From: Terrabacter sp. Ter38
Lineage (GTDB): Bacteria > Actinomycetota > Actinomycetes > Actinomycetales > Dermatophilaceae
NCBI RefSeq assembly: GCF_024519435.1
Contig: NZ_JALJRZ010000004.1
Coordinates: 310,001-374,000 of the forward strand
DNA: 64,000 bases
Direction: 5' to 3'
This document shows, one piece after another, positions 16,289 through 24,814 of this stretch. The notes beneath the pieces were generated by a model, which made no database searches, was not told the origin of the DNA, and worked only from the letters and a program-made list of their open reading frames with translations. Numbering within the stretch: position 1 is the stretch's first letter; each line of letters begins with the position of its first letter. A program made the translations under genes and the position numbers.

Positions 16289-17632
16289 GTGACCGATGCA
16301 CCCCCAGGCCCTGAGGCTCCCGCCCCGGCCGCACGTCGGTCGCACTTCGTCGACCTGACGCCGCTGCGGGTCAGCCCGCCCTTCGCCCGGCTCTGGTTCG
16401 GCAACACGCTCGCCGGGGTCGGCACCTTCGTCACCAACACCGCGGTCGGGCTGCACATCTACGACCTGACGCGCTCGACCTTCATGGTCTCGCTCGTCGC
16501 GTGGTTCTCCCTGCTGCCGATGGTCATCGCCGGGCTCTACGGCGGTGCCATCGCCGACCGCTTCGACCGGCGCACGGTGGCCCTGTCCGCCTCGACGGTG
16601 GCATGGGCCTCGACCCTGCTCCTCGCGACGATCGTCTGGCTCGGGGCCGAGCGGGTCTGGATGTTCTACGTCATCACCACGGTCAACGCCGTGGCGGCGA
16701 CGATCGCCTCGGCCACGCGACAGGCGATCACGCCACGCCTGCTGCCCAAGGAGCAGCTGCCCAAGGCCGCGGCGCTGCTCGGCATCTCGGCCGGGATCAT
16801 GGTGACGGTCGGGCCGGGCATCGCCGGCGTCCTCGTCGCACGGGCCGGCTACGCGTGGACCTACACCGTCGACGTCGTCCTCTTCTTCGCCGGCTTCTTC
16901 GGGCTCTGGACCCTCCCGCGCATCCGGCCCGAGGGTGAGCGGCCGACCACCGGTGGCTTCCGCTCGGTCGTCGACGGGCTCGCGCACCTGCGGCGCTCGC
17001 CCAACGTCCGGATGAGCTTCATCGTCGACATCATCGCGATGACGTTCGGCCAGCCGATGGTGCTCTTCCCCGCCGTCGGCGCGATCGTCATCGGCGGCGG
17101 GTCGGTCACGGCCGGCATCCTGCTCGCGTCGTTCGCGGTCGGCGGCATCGTCTCGAGCCTCGGGTCCGGTCGGGTGACCGGCCTGCGCTGGCAGGGCCTC
17201 GCGATCCGCAACGCGATCGTCTCCTACGGCCTCGCGATCCTCGGCTTCGGCATCGTCCTCGCCGTCACCGAGCTGGGCGGGCACGCGGTGGCGTCGATGG
17301 ACTTCGGTGACGCCAACCGCTGGGCGCTCGCGCTCGCGGCCCTGTGCCTCGCCGTGGCCGGAGGGTCCGACAACATCAGCGCGATCTTCCGGCAGTCGAT
17401 CCTCCAGGCCGCCGTGCCCGACCACCTGCGCGGCCGCACGCAGGGCGTCTTCACGGTGGTCGTCACGGGTGGACCGCGCCTCGGTCAGATGTTCGCCGGG
17501 ACGCTCGCGACCCTGACGGCGACGTGGGTGCCGTCCGTCGTCGGCGGCGTCCTCGTCGTCGTGCTCGTCATCGCCTCCGTCGCGAGGGTGTCGTCCTTCC
17601 GCCACTACGACGCCCTGGACCCCCAGCCCTGA
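16289..17632 (+). CDS. MFS exporter (EntS-like)
   Basis: 447 aa, about 12 membrane segments. The MFS loop 2-3 motif appears as GGAIADRFDRRTV (about residue 87), and the overall sequence resembles the enterobactin-exporter (EntS/MFS_3) group of drug or siderophore exporters. Substrate unknown. GTG start 10 nt after the preceding stop; TAGTTT ends 6 nt before the GTG, so a leaderless mRNA of its own is likely. Convergent with galE. Confidence 0.85.
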   Translation: MTDAPPGPEAPAPAARRSHFVDLTPLRVSPPFARLWFGNTLAGVGTFVTNTAVGLHIYDLTRSTFMVSLVAWFSLLPMVIAGLYGGAIADRFDRRTVALSASTVAWASTLLLATIVWLGAERVWMFYVITTVNAVAATIASATRQAITPRLLPKEQLPKAAALLGISAGIMVTVGPGIAGVLVARAGYAWTYTVDVVLFFAGFFGLWTLPRIRPEGERPTTGGFRSVVDGLAHLRRSPNVRMSFIVDIIAMTFGQPMVLFPAVGAIVIGGGSVTAGILLASFAVGGIVSSLGSGRVTGLRWQGLAIRNAIVSYGLAILGFGIVLAVTELGGHAVASMDFGDANRWALALAALCLAVAGGSDNISAIFRQSILQAAVPDHLRGRTQGVFTVVVTGGPRLGQMFAGTLATLTATWVPSVVGGVLVVVLVIASVARVSSFRHYDALDPQP

Positions 17633-17694
17633 CCCCAGTCTGACCCCAGGCCTGCCCCTCGCGTGGCTGCCGCGGGTGGCGTCTCGGGGCCGGG

Positions 17695-17711
17695 ACGGAC
17701 GTCGCGTCCGT
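17695..17711. terminator. Short stem-loop between convergent MFS and galE
   Basis: Perfect 7-bp stem ACGGACG / CGTCCGT with a 3-nt loop, 63 nt after the MFS stop and just before the galE stop. A weak two-way terminator is possible; there is no U-tract. Confidence 0.35.
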
Positions 17712-17718
17712 GGACGAG

Positions 17719-18735
17719 TCAGGCGTCGGGGTAGCCGGTGGGATTGGCGCTCTGCCAGCGCCACTGGTCGACGCACATGTCCTCGATGGTGCGCTCCGCA
17801 CGCCAGCCGAGCTCGGCGTGCGCGCGGGACGGGTCGGCGAACGACTCGGGCAGGTCACCAGCCCGGCGGCCGACGACCTCGTAGGGCAGCTCGCGCCCGA
17901 CGGCCTGCTCGAAGGCGTGCAGCACCTCGAGGACGCTCGTGCCGTGCCCGGTGCCGAGGTTCCACGTCGAGACCGGGTCGTCGACCTGGCCCAGCTTGGT
18001 CAGCGCCGCGAGGTGGCCGGCGGCGAGGTCCTCGACGTGGATGTAGTCGCGCAACGGCGTGCCGTCGGGGGTCGGGTAGTCGTCACCGAAGACGAGCAGC
18101 TTCTCGCGTCGGCCGACCGCGACCTGGGCGATGAACGGCATGAGGTTGTTGGGGATGCCCTGGGGGTCCTCGCCGATGGTGCCGCTCGCGTGCGCGCCGA
18201 CCGGGTTGAAGTAGCGCAGCAGCGCGATCCGCAGCTCCGGGTCGGCGGCGGCGACGTCGCGCAGGACCTGCTCGATCATCACCTTGGTCCAGCCGTAGGG
18301 GTTGGTCGCCGCGGTCGACATCTCCTCGGTGAGCGGCGGGCTGTTGTGGCCGTAGACCGTGGCCGAGCTGCTGAAGACGAGCTTCGTCACGCCGTGTCGC
18401 CGCATCGCGCGCACGAGCGAGAAGGTCGAGACGAGGTTGTTCTCGTAGTACTCGAGCGGCAGCTCGACGCTCTCGCCGACGGCCTTGAGCCCGGCGAAGT
18501 GGATGACCGCGTCGATCTTCTCGTTGGCGAAGAGGTGCTCGGTCTTGTCGTGGTCGCGCAGGTCGAACGACCGCACGTCGAGGTGGGTGCCGGTCAGGGC
18601 CTCGAGACGGTTGACGACCGTCGGCTTGCTGTTGCCGAAGTTGTCGACGATGAGCACCTCGTGCCCCGCCGCGACGAGCTGGACCACCGTGTGCGAGCCG
18701 ATGTAGCCGGCTCCGCCGCTGACGAGTACGCGCAT
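17719..18735 (-). CDS. galE: UDP-glucose 4-epimerase
   Basis: 338 aa, normal length. Interconverts UDP-glucose and UDP-galactose for galactose use and cell-surface glycan synthesis. N-terminal NAD-binding GGAGYIGSH, the catalytic Tyr/Lys pair in NPYGWTKVM (about residues 150-154), Ser in FSSSATVYG (about residue 126), and the GTGHGTSVLE segment near the end. ATG with TAGGGT exactly 6 nt upstream, so probably a leaderless single-gene transcript. Confidence 0.96.
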   Translation of the reverse strand: MRVLVSGGAGYIGSHTVVQLVAAGHEVLIVDNFGNSKPTVVNRLEALTGTHLDVRSFDLRDHDKTEHLFANEKIDAVIHFAGLKAVGESVELPLEYYENNLVSTFSLVRAMRRHGVTKLVFSSSATVYGHNSPPLTEEMSTAATNPYGWTKVMIEQVLRDVAAADPELRIALLRYFNPVGAHASGTIGEDPQGIPNNLMPFIAQVAVGRREKLLVFGDDYPTPDGTPLRDYIHVEDLAAGHLAALTKLGQVDDPVSTWNLGTGHGTSVLEVLHAFEQAVGRELPYEVVGRRAGDLPESFADPSRAHAELGWRAERTIEDMCVDQWRWQSANPTGYPDA

Positions 18736-18741
18736 GGCGCC

Positions 18742-18747
18742 ACCCTA
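18742..18747 (-). promoter_or_regulatory. -10 box (TAGGGT) for leaderless galE mRNA
   Basis: Reads TAGGGT on the minus strand, followed by ggcgcc and the ATG at 18735. Confidence 0.6.
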
Positions 18748-18777
18748 TCGAGGGCGGGCCCGCGCGTCGGCAGGCCC

Positions 18778-19674
18778 TCAGACGAGCGTGAGCTCGGCGA
18801 TCGCGCCGAGGTAGAGCGCGAGCGGCGTGGCGATGAGAACGGCCGACACGGCATACATCATCGCCGCGACGACGGGGATCGGCAGCCCGGCGATCCGCTC
18901 GGCGTCGAGGAGCCCGATGCGCGCGGTCGCGACGCGCGTGCTGTCGGCCATCGCCATGGCGCCGGCCGGCTTGGGTCCGCCGGCCATGGCGACGATGGCG
19001 CGCCCGGTGCTGACAGCCCCGGCGTGACGGACCGCGGCCCGGTCGGCGAGCACCTCGATGAGCAGGTGCACCTCGCGCAGGGCGTCGTCGCAGCGCAGGA
19101 AGCCGGGCATCGCTTCGTGGACGACGGTGAAGAACTCCATGACGAGGTCGTGGCGGGCACCGAGGTGGGCCCGCTCGTGTGCGAGGACCGCCGACAGCTC
19201 GTCGGGGCCGAGCCGGTCGAGGGTGCCCTGGGTCAGGACGACGCGCCGGCGGACGCCCGGGACGCAGTAGGCGGTGGGGGTCGTGTGCTCGAGGACGCGC
19301 ATGTGCCGGTCGGCGCCCTCGCCGGGCACGCCGAGCAGGTCGACGAGATCCCGGTGGCGCCGGCGAGCCGTCCGCAGGTTGCGCCCGACCCGGTCGCCCG
19401 AGAGCAGCAGCCGCACGGCGACGACCCCGCTGAGCGCGGCGGCCACGGCGAGCGTCACCCAGTGCTCCGAGAGGCGCACCTGCCTCCCGACGAGGAGCGG
19501 GATCGCGGCCGGTGCCGCGAGCAGCGCGGCGAGCACGGCGGTGGCGGCGGTGGACTGCCACAGCACGAGCGCGGCCCGGGGCGCGCGGCGCAGGGACGTC
19601 GCGCGGGCGAGGGCGCGCGGCACCGGCCACGCGAGCAGGACCGCGAGGACGACGAGGGCCGCGACGACGAGCAC
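18778..19674 (-). CDS. M56-family membrane metallopeptidase (BlaR1-like sensor)
   Basis: 298 aa with about four membrane segments (N-terminal pair near residues 1-20 and 38-60, one near 75-95, and a C-terminal one). Zinc motif HExxH is present as AHERAHLGARHD near residue 160, the M56 signature. Related to BlaR1/MecR1 proteases that cleave a cognate BlaI repressor, but the extracytoplasmic penicillin-sensor domain is absent, which is common in actinobacteria. GTG start. It lies 42 nt behind its partner repressor gene. Confidence 0.88.
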   Translation of the reverse strand: MLVVAALVVLAVLLAWPVPRALARATSLRRAPRAALVLWQSTAATAVLAALLAAPAAIPLLVGRQVRLSEHWVTLAVAAALSGVVAVRLLLSGDRVGRNLRTARRRHRDLVDLLGVPGEGADRHMRVLEHTTPTAYCVPGVRRRVVLTQGTLDRLGPDELSAVLAHERAHLGARHDLVMEFFTVVHEAMPGFLRCDDALREVHLLIEVLADRAAVRHAGAVSTGRAIVAMAGGPKPAGAMAMADSTRVATARIGLLDAERIAGLPIPVVAAMMYAVSAVLIATPLALYLGAIAELTLV

Positions 19675-19716
19675 GGTCAGGTGGCGCGGCGGGCCGCAGA
19701 GGGGGTCATCGGTCGG

Positions 19717-20130
19717 TCAGCGCTTCGCCTCGTCCGGGCGCCGGGCCTCGAGCTCGGCGAGCGCGGCCCTGAGCTCGTCGAGCTCCTCCGGGGTGGACTC
19801 GTCCAGGAAGTGCAGCAGCGCGGTGCGTCGCGTGTCGCCGGCGAGCTCGCCGAGGGTGTGGTGCAGCGACTCCGACGTCAGCTCGGCACGGGTCGACGCC
19901 GCGGTGTAGCGCCAGGCGCGCCCGTCGCGCTCGCGGCGGACGAGGTCCTTCTTCGCGATCCGGTCGAGGACCGTCATGAGCGTCGTGTAGGCGAGCCCGC
20001 GCTCGACGCCGATCGCGTCGTGGACCTCGCGGACGGTGCGACCCTCGGGATGGGCGTCCGCCGTGGTCCAGAGCTCTTCGATGACGACACGCTCGAGGTC
20101 GCCGAGACGGTTGCGGGGGGTGCTGGGCAT
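19717..20130 (-). CDS. BlaI/MecI/CopY-family transcriptional repressor
   Basis: 137 aa from ATG 20130. The N-terminal winged helix (LGDLERVVIEELW, then TVREVHDAI and AYTTLMTVLDRIAKKDLVRR) matches the BlaI/MecI/CopY family; the C-terminal part is the dimer region, with an acidic end. Family members are dimeric repressors inactivated by proteolysis by the M56 partner encoded next. Starts 11 nt after cydC, so it may be co-transcribed with the cyd operon, but a TAGATT 8 nt before the ATG could give a separate start. Targets unknown; possibly its own pair and cell-wall or respiratory genes. Confidence 0.9.
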   Translation of the reverse strand: MPSTPRNRLGDLERVVIEELWTTADAHPEGRTVREVHDAIGVERGLAYTTLMTVLDRIAKKDLVRRERDGRAWRYTAASTRAELTSESLHHTLGELAGDTRRTALLHFLDESTPEELDELRAALAELEARRPDEAKR

Positions 20131-20141
20131 GGCGTTCCAAT

Positions 20142-22007
20142 CTACCGACGGGGTGGGTCGGCTTCGTGCGTGCGGTCGCCCGAGCGGGGGACCGGGTCTG
20201 CGGTGGGCGGGGACAACGTCCCCGATGACGGGCGGCGCACCTCGAGGACACGTTCGAACAGGTCGGCCCCGTCGTCGCGGTGGGTCACCATGATGATCGT
20301 CTGCGCGGGCGCGGCACCCGCCACCCCTGTCGTACCCGGTGCGCTGCCGAGGCGCGTCAGGTCCTCGACGACGGCTCGGGCCGTGGGCGGGTCGAGGTGG
20401 GCGACCGGCTCGTCGAGGAGGACGACGGGGCGGCCGCTGACGTGGGCGCGGGCGATGCCGAGGCGGGCCCGCTCGCCGCCGGAGAGCCCGCGGCCGGCGG
20501 ACCCGAGCGTCGTCTCGAGGCCGTCCGGCAGGCTCTCGAGGAGGAGGGTGAGGCCGGCGGCGCGGAGGGCGCGCTCGACGTCGGCGTCGTCGGCGTCGGG
20601 CCGGGCCAGCGTCAGGTTGTTGCGCAGACTCGTGGCGAACACGTGGGTCTCGTCGTCGACGACGGCGATGCGAGCCCGGGTCTCCTCGAGCGGCTGACCG
20701 AGCACGTCGGTCGCGCCGAGGCGGTAGGTCCCGCCCGACGGGTCGAGGTGGCGGGCCAGCACGGCCAGCAGGGTCGACTTGCCGCTGCCGTTGGGCCCCG
20801 TGACGGCGATGCGACTGCCCGCGGGCACGTCGAGGTCGGTCGACGCGAGGTCGGTGCGCTCGCCCGTCCACGAGGCGGTGAGTGCCCGCGCCGTGACGTC
20901 ACTGCGTGCGTATGCCGTGTGCTCGGGCCGGACGCCCGACGTGTCGTCGGGCGCGTGGCCGGCCTCGGCGGCGGCTGCGTGGTGGGGCTCGTCGGCGACG
21001 GCCGGGGTGAGGTCGAGCAGTGCGTCGATGCGGTGCTCGCTGCCGCGGGCTCGGGCCAGGGCCCGCATGGCGTCGACGAGCGGGGTGATGGCCTCGGAGA
21101 CGGCGACCGGGGTGAGCACGAGCAGCGCCTTGACCGGGGTCGAGACGGCGAGGTCCTGCGCGATGACGGCGGTTGCGGCCACCGCCGCCCCGACGACGAC
21201 GAGGAAGAGCGAGGCCGCCGCGGCCCGGCCGAGACTGATGCGTCGGGTGGCCCGGTCGAGCGAGGTGTGGGCCTCGTCGAGCCAACCGAGTGCCGTCGCC
21301 CAACCCCCGACGGCGCGGAGCTCGCCCGACTGGCTCGCCATGAGCTCGCTGACGCGGGTCACCTCGGCGCGGGCCGCGAGCAGCTCTGGCAGGGAGCGGG
21401 ACTCGAGGTGCGCCGCCAGGGCGCTGATGAGGCACACGGCGACGCCGAGCCCGAGCATGACGAGGCCGACGGGCCGGGACAGCACGAGGGTGAGCGCGAT
21501 GGCGATGCCGCCCGCGACGGCCGTCGAGATGACCGGCACGGTGACTCGCACCTGCGCGTCGACGACGTCGGTGAGGTCGTCGACGACCCCGGTCAGCACG
21601 TCGGAGCGGCGGCGGCGCCCGAGCCGGGCGGGTGTGAGCGGTACGAGCGCCTCGTAGGCGGAGGTCCGCCGCTCGGCGAGCATCTCGAGCGCGGCGTCGT
21701 GGCTCGTCAGCCGCTCCCAGTAGCGGAAGACGGGTCGCGCCATGCCGAAGGCGCGCACGGCGACGATCGCGGTGAGCAGGGTGAGGATGACGGGCTGCTG
21801 GGACGCCCGGACGATGAGCCATCCCGATGTCGCGGTGAGGGCCATGCCCGACGCCGTGGCGATGCCGCCGAGCAGGCCGCCGCGCACGGTGCCGGCCGAG
21901 GGCCACCAGACGCGCCGCCGCGAACCGGCGGTTCGAGGTGCTGCCGTCACCGGCGTGGGGTGCGCGATCACCTCGACGCGGGGGTCGGGGGTGGAGGCGG
22001 TGCTCAT
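20142..22007 (-). CDS. cydC: ABC exporter subunit CydC (cytochrome bd assembly)
   Basis: 621 aa, fused membrane and nucleotide-binding domains. With CydD it forms the thiol (glutathione/cysteine) exporter or haem-linked transporter needed to assemble cytochrome bd. Membrane part about residues 35-330; Walker A GPNGSGKST (about residue 415), signature LSGGERARLGIARA, Walker B VVLLDEPVAHLD. ATG overlaps the cydD stop as ATGA. Last cyd gene of the operon. Confidence 0.93.
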   Translation of the reverse strand: MSTASTPDPRVEVIAHPTPVTAAPRTAGSRRRVWWPSAGTVRGGLLGGIATASGMALTATSGWLIVRASQQPVILTLLTAIVAVRAFGMARPVFRYWERLTSHDAALEMLAERRTSAYEALVPLTPARLGRRRRSDVLTGVVDDLTDVVDAQVRVTVPVISTAVAGGIAIALTLVLSRPVGLVMLGLGVAVCLISALAAHLESRSLPELLAARAEVTRVSELMASQSGELRAVGGWATALGWLDEAHTSLDRATRRISLGRAAAASLFLVVVGAAVAATAVIAQDLAVSTPVKALLVLTPVAVSEAITPLVDAMRALARARGSEHRIDALLDLTPAVADEPHHAAAAEAGHAPDDTSGVRPEHTAYARSDVTARALTASWTGERTDLASTDLDVPAGSRIAVTGPNGSGKSTLLAVLARHLDPSGGTYRLGATDVLGQPLEETRARIAVVDDETHVFATSLRNNLTLARPDADDADVERALRAAGLTLLLESLPDGLETTLGSAGRGLSGGERARLGIARAHVSGRPVVLLDEPVAHLDPPTARAVVEDLTRLGSAPGTTGVAGAAPAQTIIMVTHRDDGADLFERVLEVRRPSSGTLSPPTADPVPRSGDRTHEADPPRR

Positions 22008-23695
22008 CGGTCGTCCTCCTCTCCGGCGGTTCGAGGTGATGTCGACAGCGCCGTCGCCTCCGGGATCACCTCGACGGAGGTTGCGTCTGCGGCGGCGAGG
22101 ACGAGGTGGTGGTCGGCGTGCGCGAGCAGCTCGTCGCGGTGCGTGACAGCGACGACGACACGACGCTCGGCGAGCTCGGCGACGAGGGCCGCGACGTGCT
22201 CGGCGCCCTCTGGGTCGAGGTGCGCGGTCGGTTCGTCGAGGAGCAGCAGCGTCTCGGGGGCGAGCCAGGCGCGGGCCAGGGCCAGCCGTTGGCGCTGTCC
22301 GGCGGACAGGCCGAAGCCGTCGTCGCCGAGGTCGGCGGACAGCCCGCCGGGGAGCGCCGCGACGACGCCGTCGACGCCGACGACGCGCAGGGCCTCCCAG
22401 AGCTGCTCGTCGGTGGCGGGATGCCCGATCGTCAGCGCCTGGCGCACCGACCCGGTCGAGAGGAAGGGCCGCTGCGTCACGTAGTGCGACGGGGGAGCCT
22501 CGACGGTCCCGGCGCCGGCCCGGCGCAGCCCGGCGATGAGGTCGAGCAGCGTCGACTTGCCGACTCCGGACGGCCCGGTCACGACGGTGAGCCCGGGACC
22601 CGCCACGAGGTCGAGGCCACGGACCACGGGAGCCGGCGACCCGGCATACGCGTAGGTGAGGCCAGCGACCCGCACCTCCCCGACCCGCCCACTCCCCGGC
22701 GCCCTCCCACCGAACGCAGCGTTCGGTGCGGGCGTCGAGAGGGACCCGGGCACGGCCGCGGGGGGGTCGAGCTGGGCGAGGATCGCGTCGAGGGCGACGG
22801 CACCGTCGGCGGCGGCGTGGTACTCCGCGCCGACCCGGCGCACCGGCCAGTAGGCCTCAGGCGCGAGGAGGATCGCGACGAGTCCCGCCCCGAGAGCCAT
22901 CGAGCCGTGCGAGAGGCGCAGGCCCACGGTGACGGCGACGATGGCGACGGAGATCGTCGCGAGCAGCTCGAGGGCGGCGGACGACAGGAACGCGATGCGC
23001 AGGGTCTCCATGGTGGCGCGCCGGTGTCGGTCGCTGACCTCGCGCACCGTCGTGGCCTGGCGCCGGGCGCGTCCGTACGTGACGAGGGTCGGGAGGCCGC
23101 GCACGACGTCGAGGAAGTGGCCCGAGAGCGAAGCGAGGGCGGCCCAGCGGCGTTCCGTCGACTCGGCGGTGGCCTTGCCGATGAGTGCCGCGAAGACGGG
23201 CAGGAGCGGCAGCGTCAGCGCGACGACGACCGCACTCGGCCAGTCGACGACGACGAGCGTCGCGATGGCGAGGACCGGCACGACGGCCGCGGTGACGAGC
23301 GTCGGGAGGAATCGGGCGGCGTACGGCTCCACGGCGGACGTGCCCGCGGTCGCGAGCGAGATGGCCGCGCCCGGCTCGAGCCGCGCGTCGGCGTCGACGG
23401 TGCCCCACCGGCGCAGCAGCGCTGCCCGCAGCGCCGACGAGACGGAGACCCCGGCCCACGCGGCCACCCGCTCCGTCGACGCGGCGAGGCCGGCCCGCAC
23501 GACGAAGAGCCCGAGCAGCCAGGTGAGGGGCGACGCGAGGTCGGTCCCCTCGACGACCGCGACGACGACCGCCGACAGCGCGAAGGCCGTGGCGATCGTC
23601 GTGACACCGCTCGCGATGCCGGTCACGGCCAGGACGGCCACGGGCCTCCGGGCGGCAGGGACCGCCCGGAGGAGTCGTGGGTCGAAGGGCTTCAC
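22004..23695 (-). CDS. cydD: ABC exporter subunit CydD (cytochrome bd assembly)
   Basis: 563 aa from GTG 23695 (MKPFDPRLLRAVPAAR, the usual CydD start); a longer open frame upstream runs into cydB and is not used. Membrane part about residues 15-310 with the motif YGRARRQ; Walker A GPSGVGKST, signature LSAGQRQRLALARA (Ala in place of the usual second Gly), Walker B LLLLDEPTAHLD. Works with CydC in bd oxidase assembly. Starts 53 nt after the cydB stop. Confidence 0.93.
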   Translation of the reverse strand: MKPFDPRLLRAVPAARRPVAVLAVTGIASGVTTIATAFALSAVVVAVVEGTDLASPLTWLLGLFVVRAGLAASTERVAAWAGVSVSSALRAALLRRWGTVDADARLEPGAAISLATAGTSAVEPYAARFLPTLVTAAVVPVLAIATLVVVDWPSAVVVALTLPLLPVFAALIGKATAESTERRWAALASLSGHFLDVVRGLPTLVTYGRARRQATTVREVSDRHRRATMETLRIAFLSSAALELLATISVAIVAVTVGLRLSHGSMALGAGLVAILLAPEAYWPVRRVGAEYHAAADGAVALDAILAQLDPPAAVPGSLSTPAPNAAFGGRAPGSGRVGEVRVAGLTYAYAGSPAPVVRGLDLVAGPGLTVVTGPSGVGKSTLLDLIAGLRRAGAGTVEAPPSHYVTQRPFLSTGSVRQALTIGHPATDEQLWEALRVVGVDGVVAALPGGLSADLGDDGFGLSAGQRQRLALARAWLAPETLLLLDEPTAHLDPEGAEHVAALVAELAERRVVVAVTHRDELLAHADHHLVLAAADATSVEVIPEATALSTSPRTAGEEDDR

Positions 23696-23748
23696 GGAGT
23701 CTGTGCTCTCTGGTCGGTTCGGACGGGTGGGTCGTGGAGGTCGGTCGG

Positions 23749-24798
23749 TCAGCGGGAGACGGGCTCGCGCGGTGCGTCCTCGGGAATGTGCTTGACCGTC
23801 AAGCGCTTCCGGAAGACCCAGTACGTCCAGCCCTGGTACATCACCACGATCGGGGTGAAGATCAGCGCGACGATCGTCATGACCTTGAGCGTGTAGTCGG
23901 TGCTCGAGGCGTTGGCGATGGTGAGGTTCCAGTCCGGGTTGGTCGAGCTGGGCATGACGTTCGGGAAGAGCACGAGGAAGTACGTCGCGACCGCCATGCC
24001 GATGGTGACGGCCGTGCCGATGAAGGCCCAACCCTCGCGCCCGGCCCGGTTGGCCGCGAGGCCGCCGAGGAGGGCGGCCGCCGCGACCACCGTGGTGACC
24101 CACGAGGCGAGCTTGCCGTCGGTGATGCCGATCCAGAGGAGCAGGGCGACGGCGAGCACCGCGGCGACGACGCCGACGCGCTCGGCGATCTGGCGCGCCT
24201 CGTGACGGATCTTCCCGTCGGTCTTGAGCGCCACGAAGATCGCGCCGTGCGTGAGGAAGAGCGCGACGAAGACGAGCCCACCGAGGAGACCGGCCGGGTT
24301 GAGCAGCGTGAAGAGGTTGCCGGTGAACTCCTTGTTCGCGTCGATCGGCACGCCGCGCACGATGTTCGTCAGCGCGACACCCCAGAGCAGCGCCGGCACG
24401 AGCGAGCCCCAGAAGATCGCCAGGTCCCAGCGGGCCTTCCACCGTGCCTCGGGACGCTTGTGGCGGTACTCGAAGCCGAGGTTGCGCAGGATGAGCGCGA
24501 CGAGGATGAGCAGCAGCGGCAGGTAGAAGCCGCTGAACAGCGTTGCGTACCAGTGCGGGAAGGCCGCGAAGGTCGCGCCACCGGCGGTGAGCACCCAGAC
24601 CTCGTTGCCGTCCCACACGGGGCCGATGGTGTTGAGCAGGACGCGGCGGCGCTTCTCGGCGTCGGCGGCGTCGGACGCGTAGCGCGTGCCGCCGAGGACG
24701 GGCAGCAGCATGCCGACGCCGAAGTCGAAGCCCTCGAGGACGAGGTAGCCCGTCCAGAGGACGCCGATGACGATGAACCAGAAGGTGGCGAGATCCAT
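23749..24798 (-). CDS. cydB: Cytochrome bd ubiquinol/menaquinol oxidase subunit II
   Basis: 349 aa, about 8-9 membrane helices. Begins MDLATFWFIVIGVLWTGYLV with the LEGFDFGVGML segment conserved in CydB, then the WDGNEVWVLTAGGATFAAFP segment. Partner of CydA in the membrane oxidase that reduces oxygen with high affinity at low oxygen. ATG lies 16 nt after the cydA stop. Confidence 0.96.
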   Translation of the reverse strand: MDLATFWFIVIGVLWTGYLVLEGFDFGVGMLLPVLGGTRYASDAADAEKRRRVLLNTIGPVWDGNEVWVLTAGGATFAAFPHWYATLFSGFYLPLLLILVALILRNLGFEYRHKRPEARWKARWDLAIFWGSLVPALLWGVALTNIVRGVPIDANKEFTGNLFTLLNPAGLLGGLVFVALFLTHGAIFVALKTDGKIRHEARQIAERVGVVAAVLAVALLLWIGITDGKLASWVTTVVAAAALLGGLAANRAGREGWAFIGTAVTIGMAVATYFLVLFPNVMPSSTNPDWNLTIANASSTDYTLKVMTIVALIFTPIVVMYQGWTYWVFRKRLTVKHIPEDAPREPVSR

Positions 24799-24814
24799 GG
24801 CAGCTCAGCCCTTC

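Noticed and set aside
22004-24616. 870-codon frame joining cydD to an out-of-frame part of cydB
   Set aside because: The N-terminal part is the wrong frame of cydB; the CydD start MKPFDPRLL at 23695 is standard.
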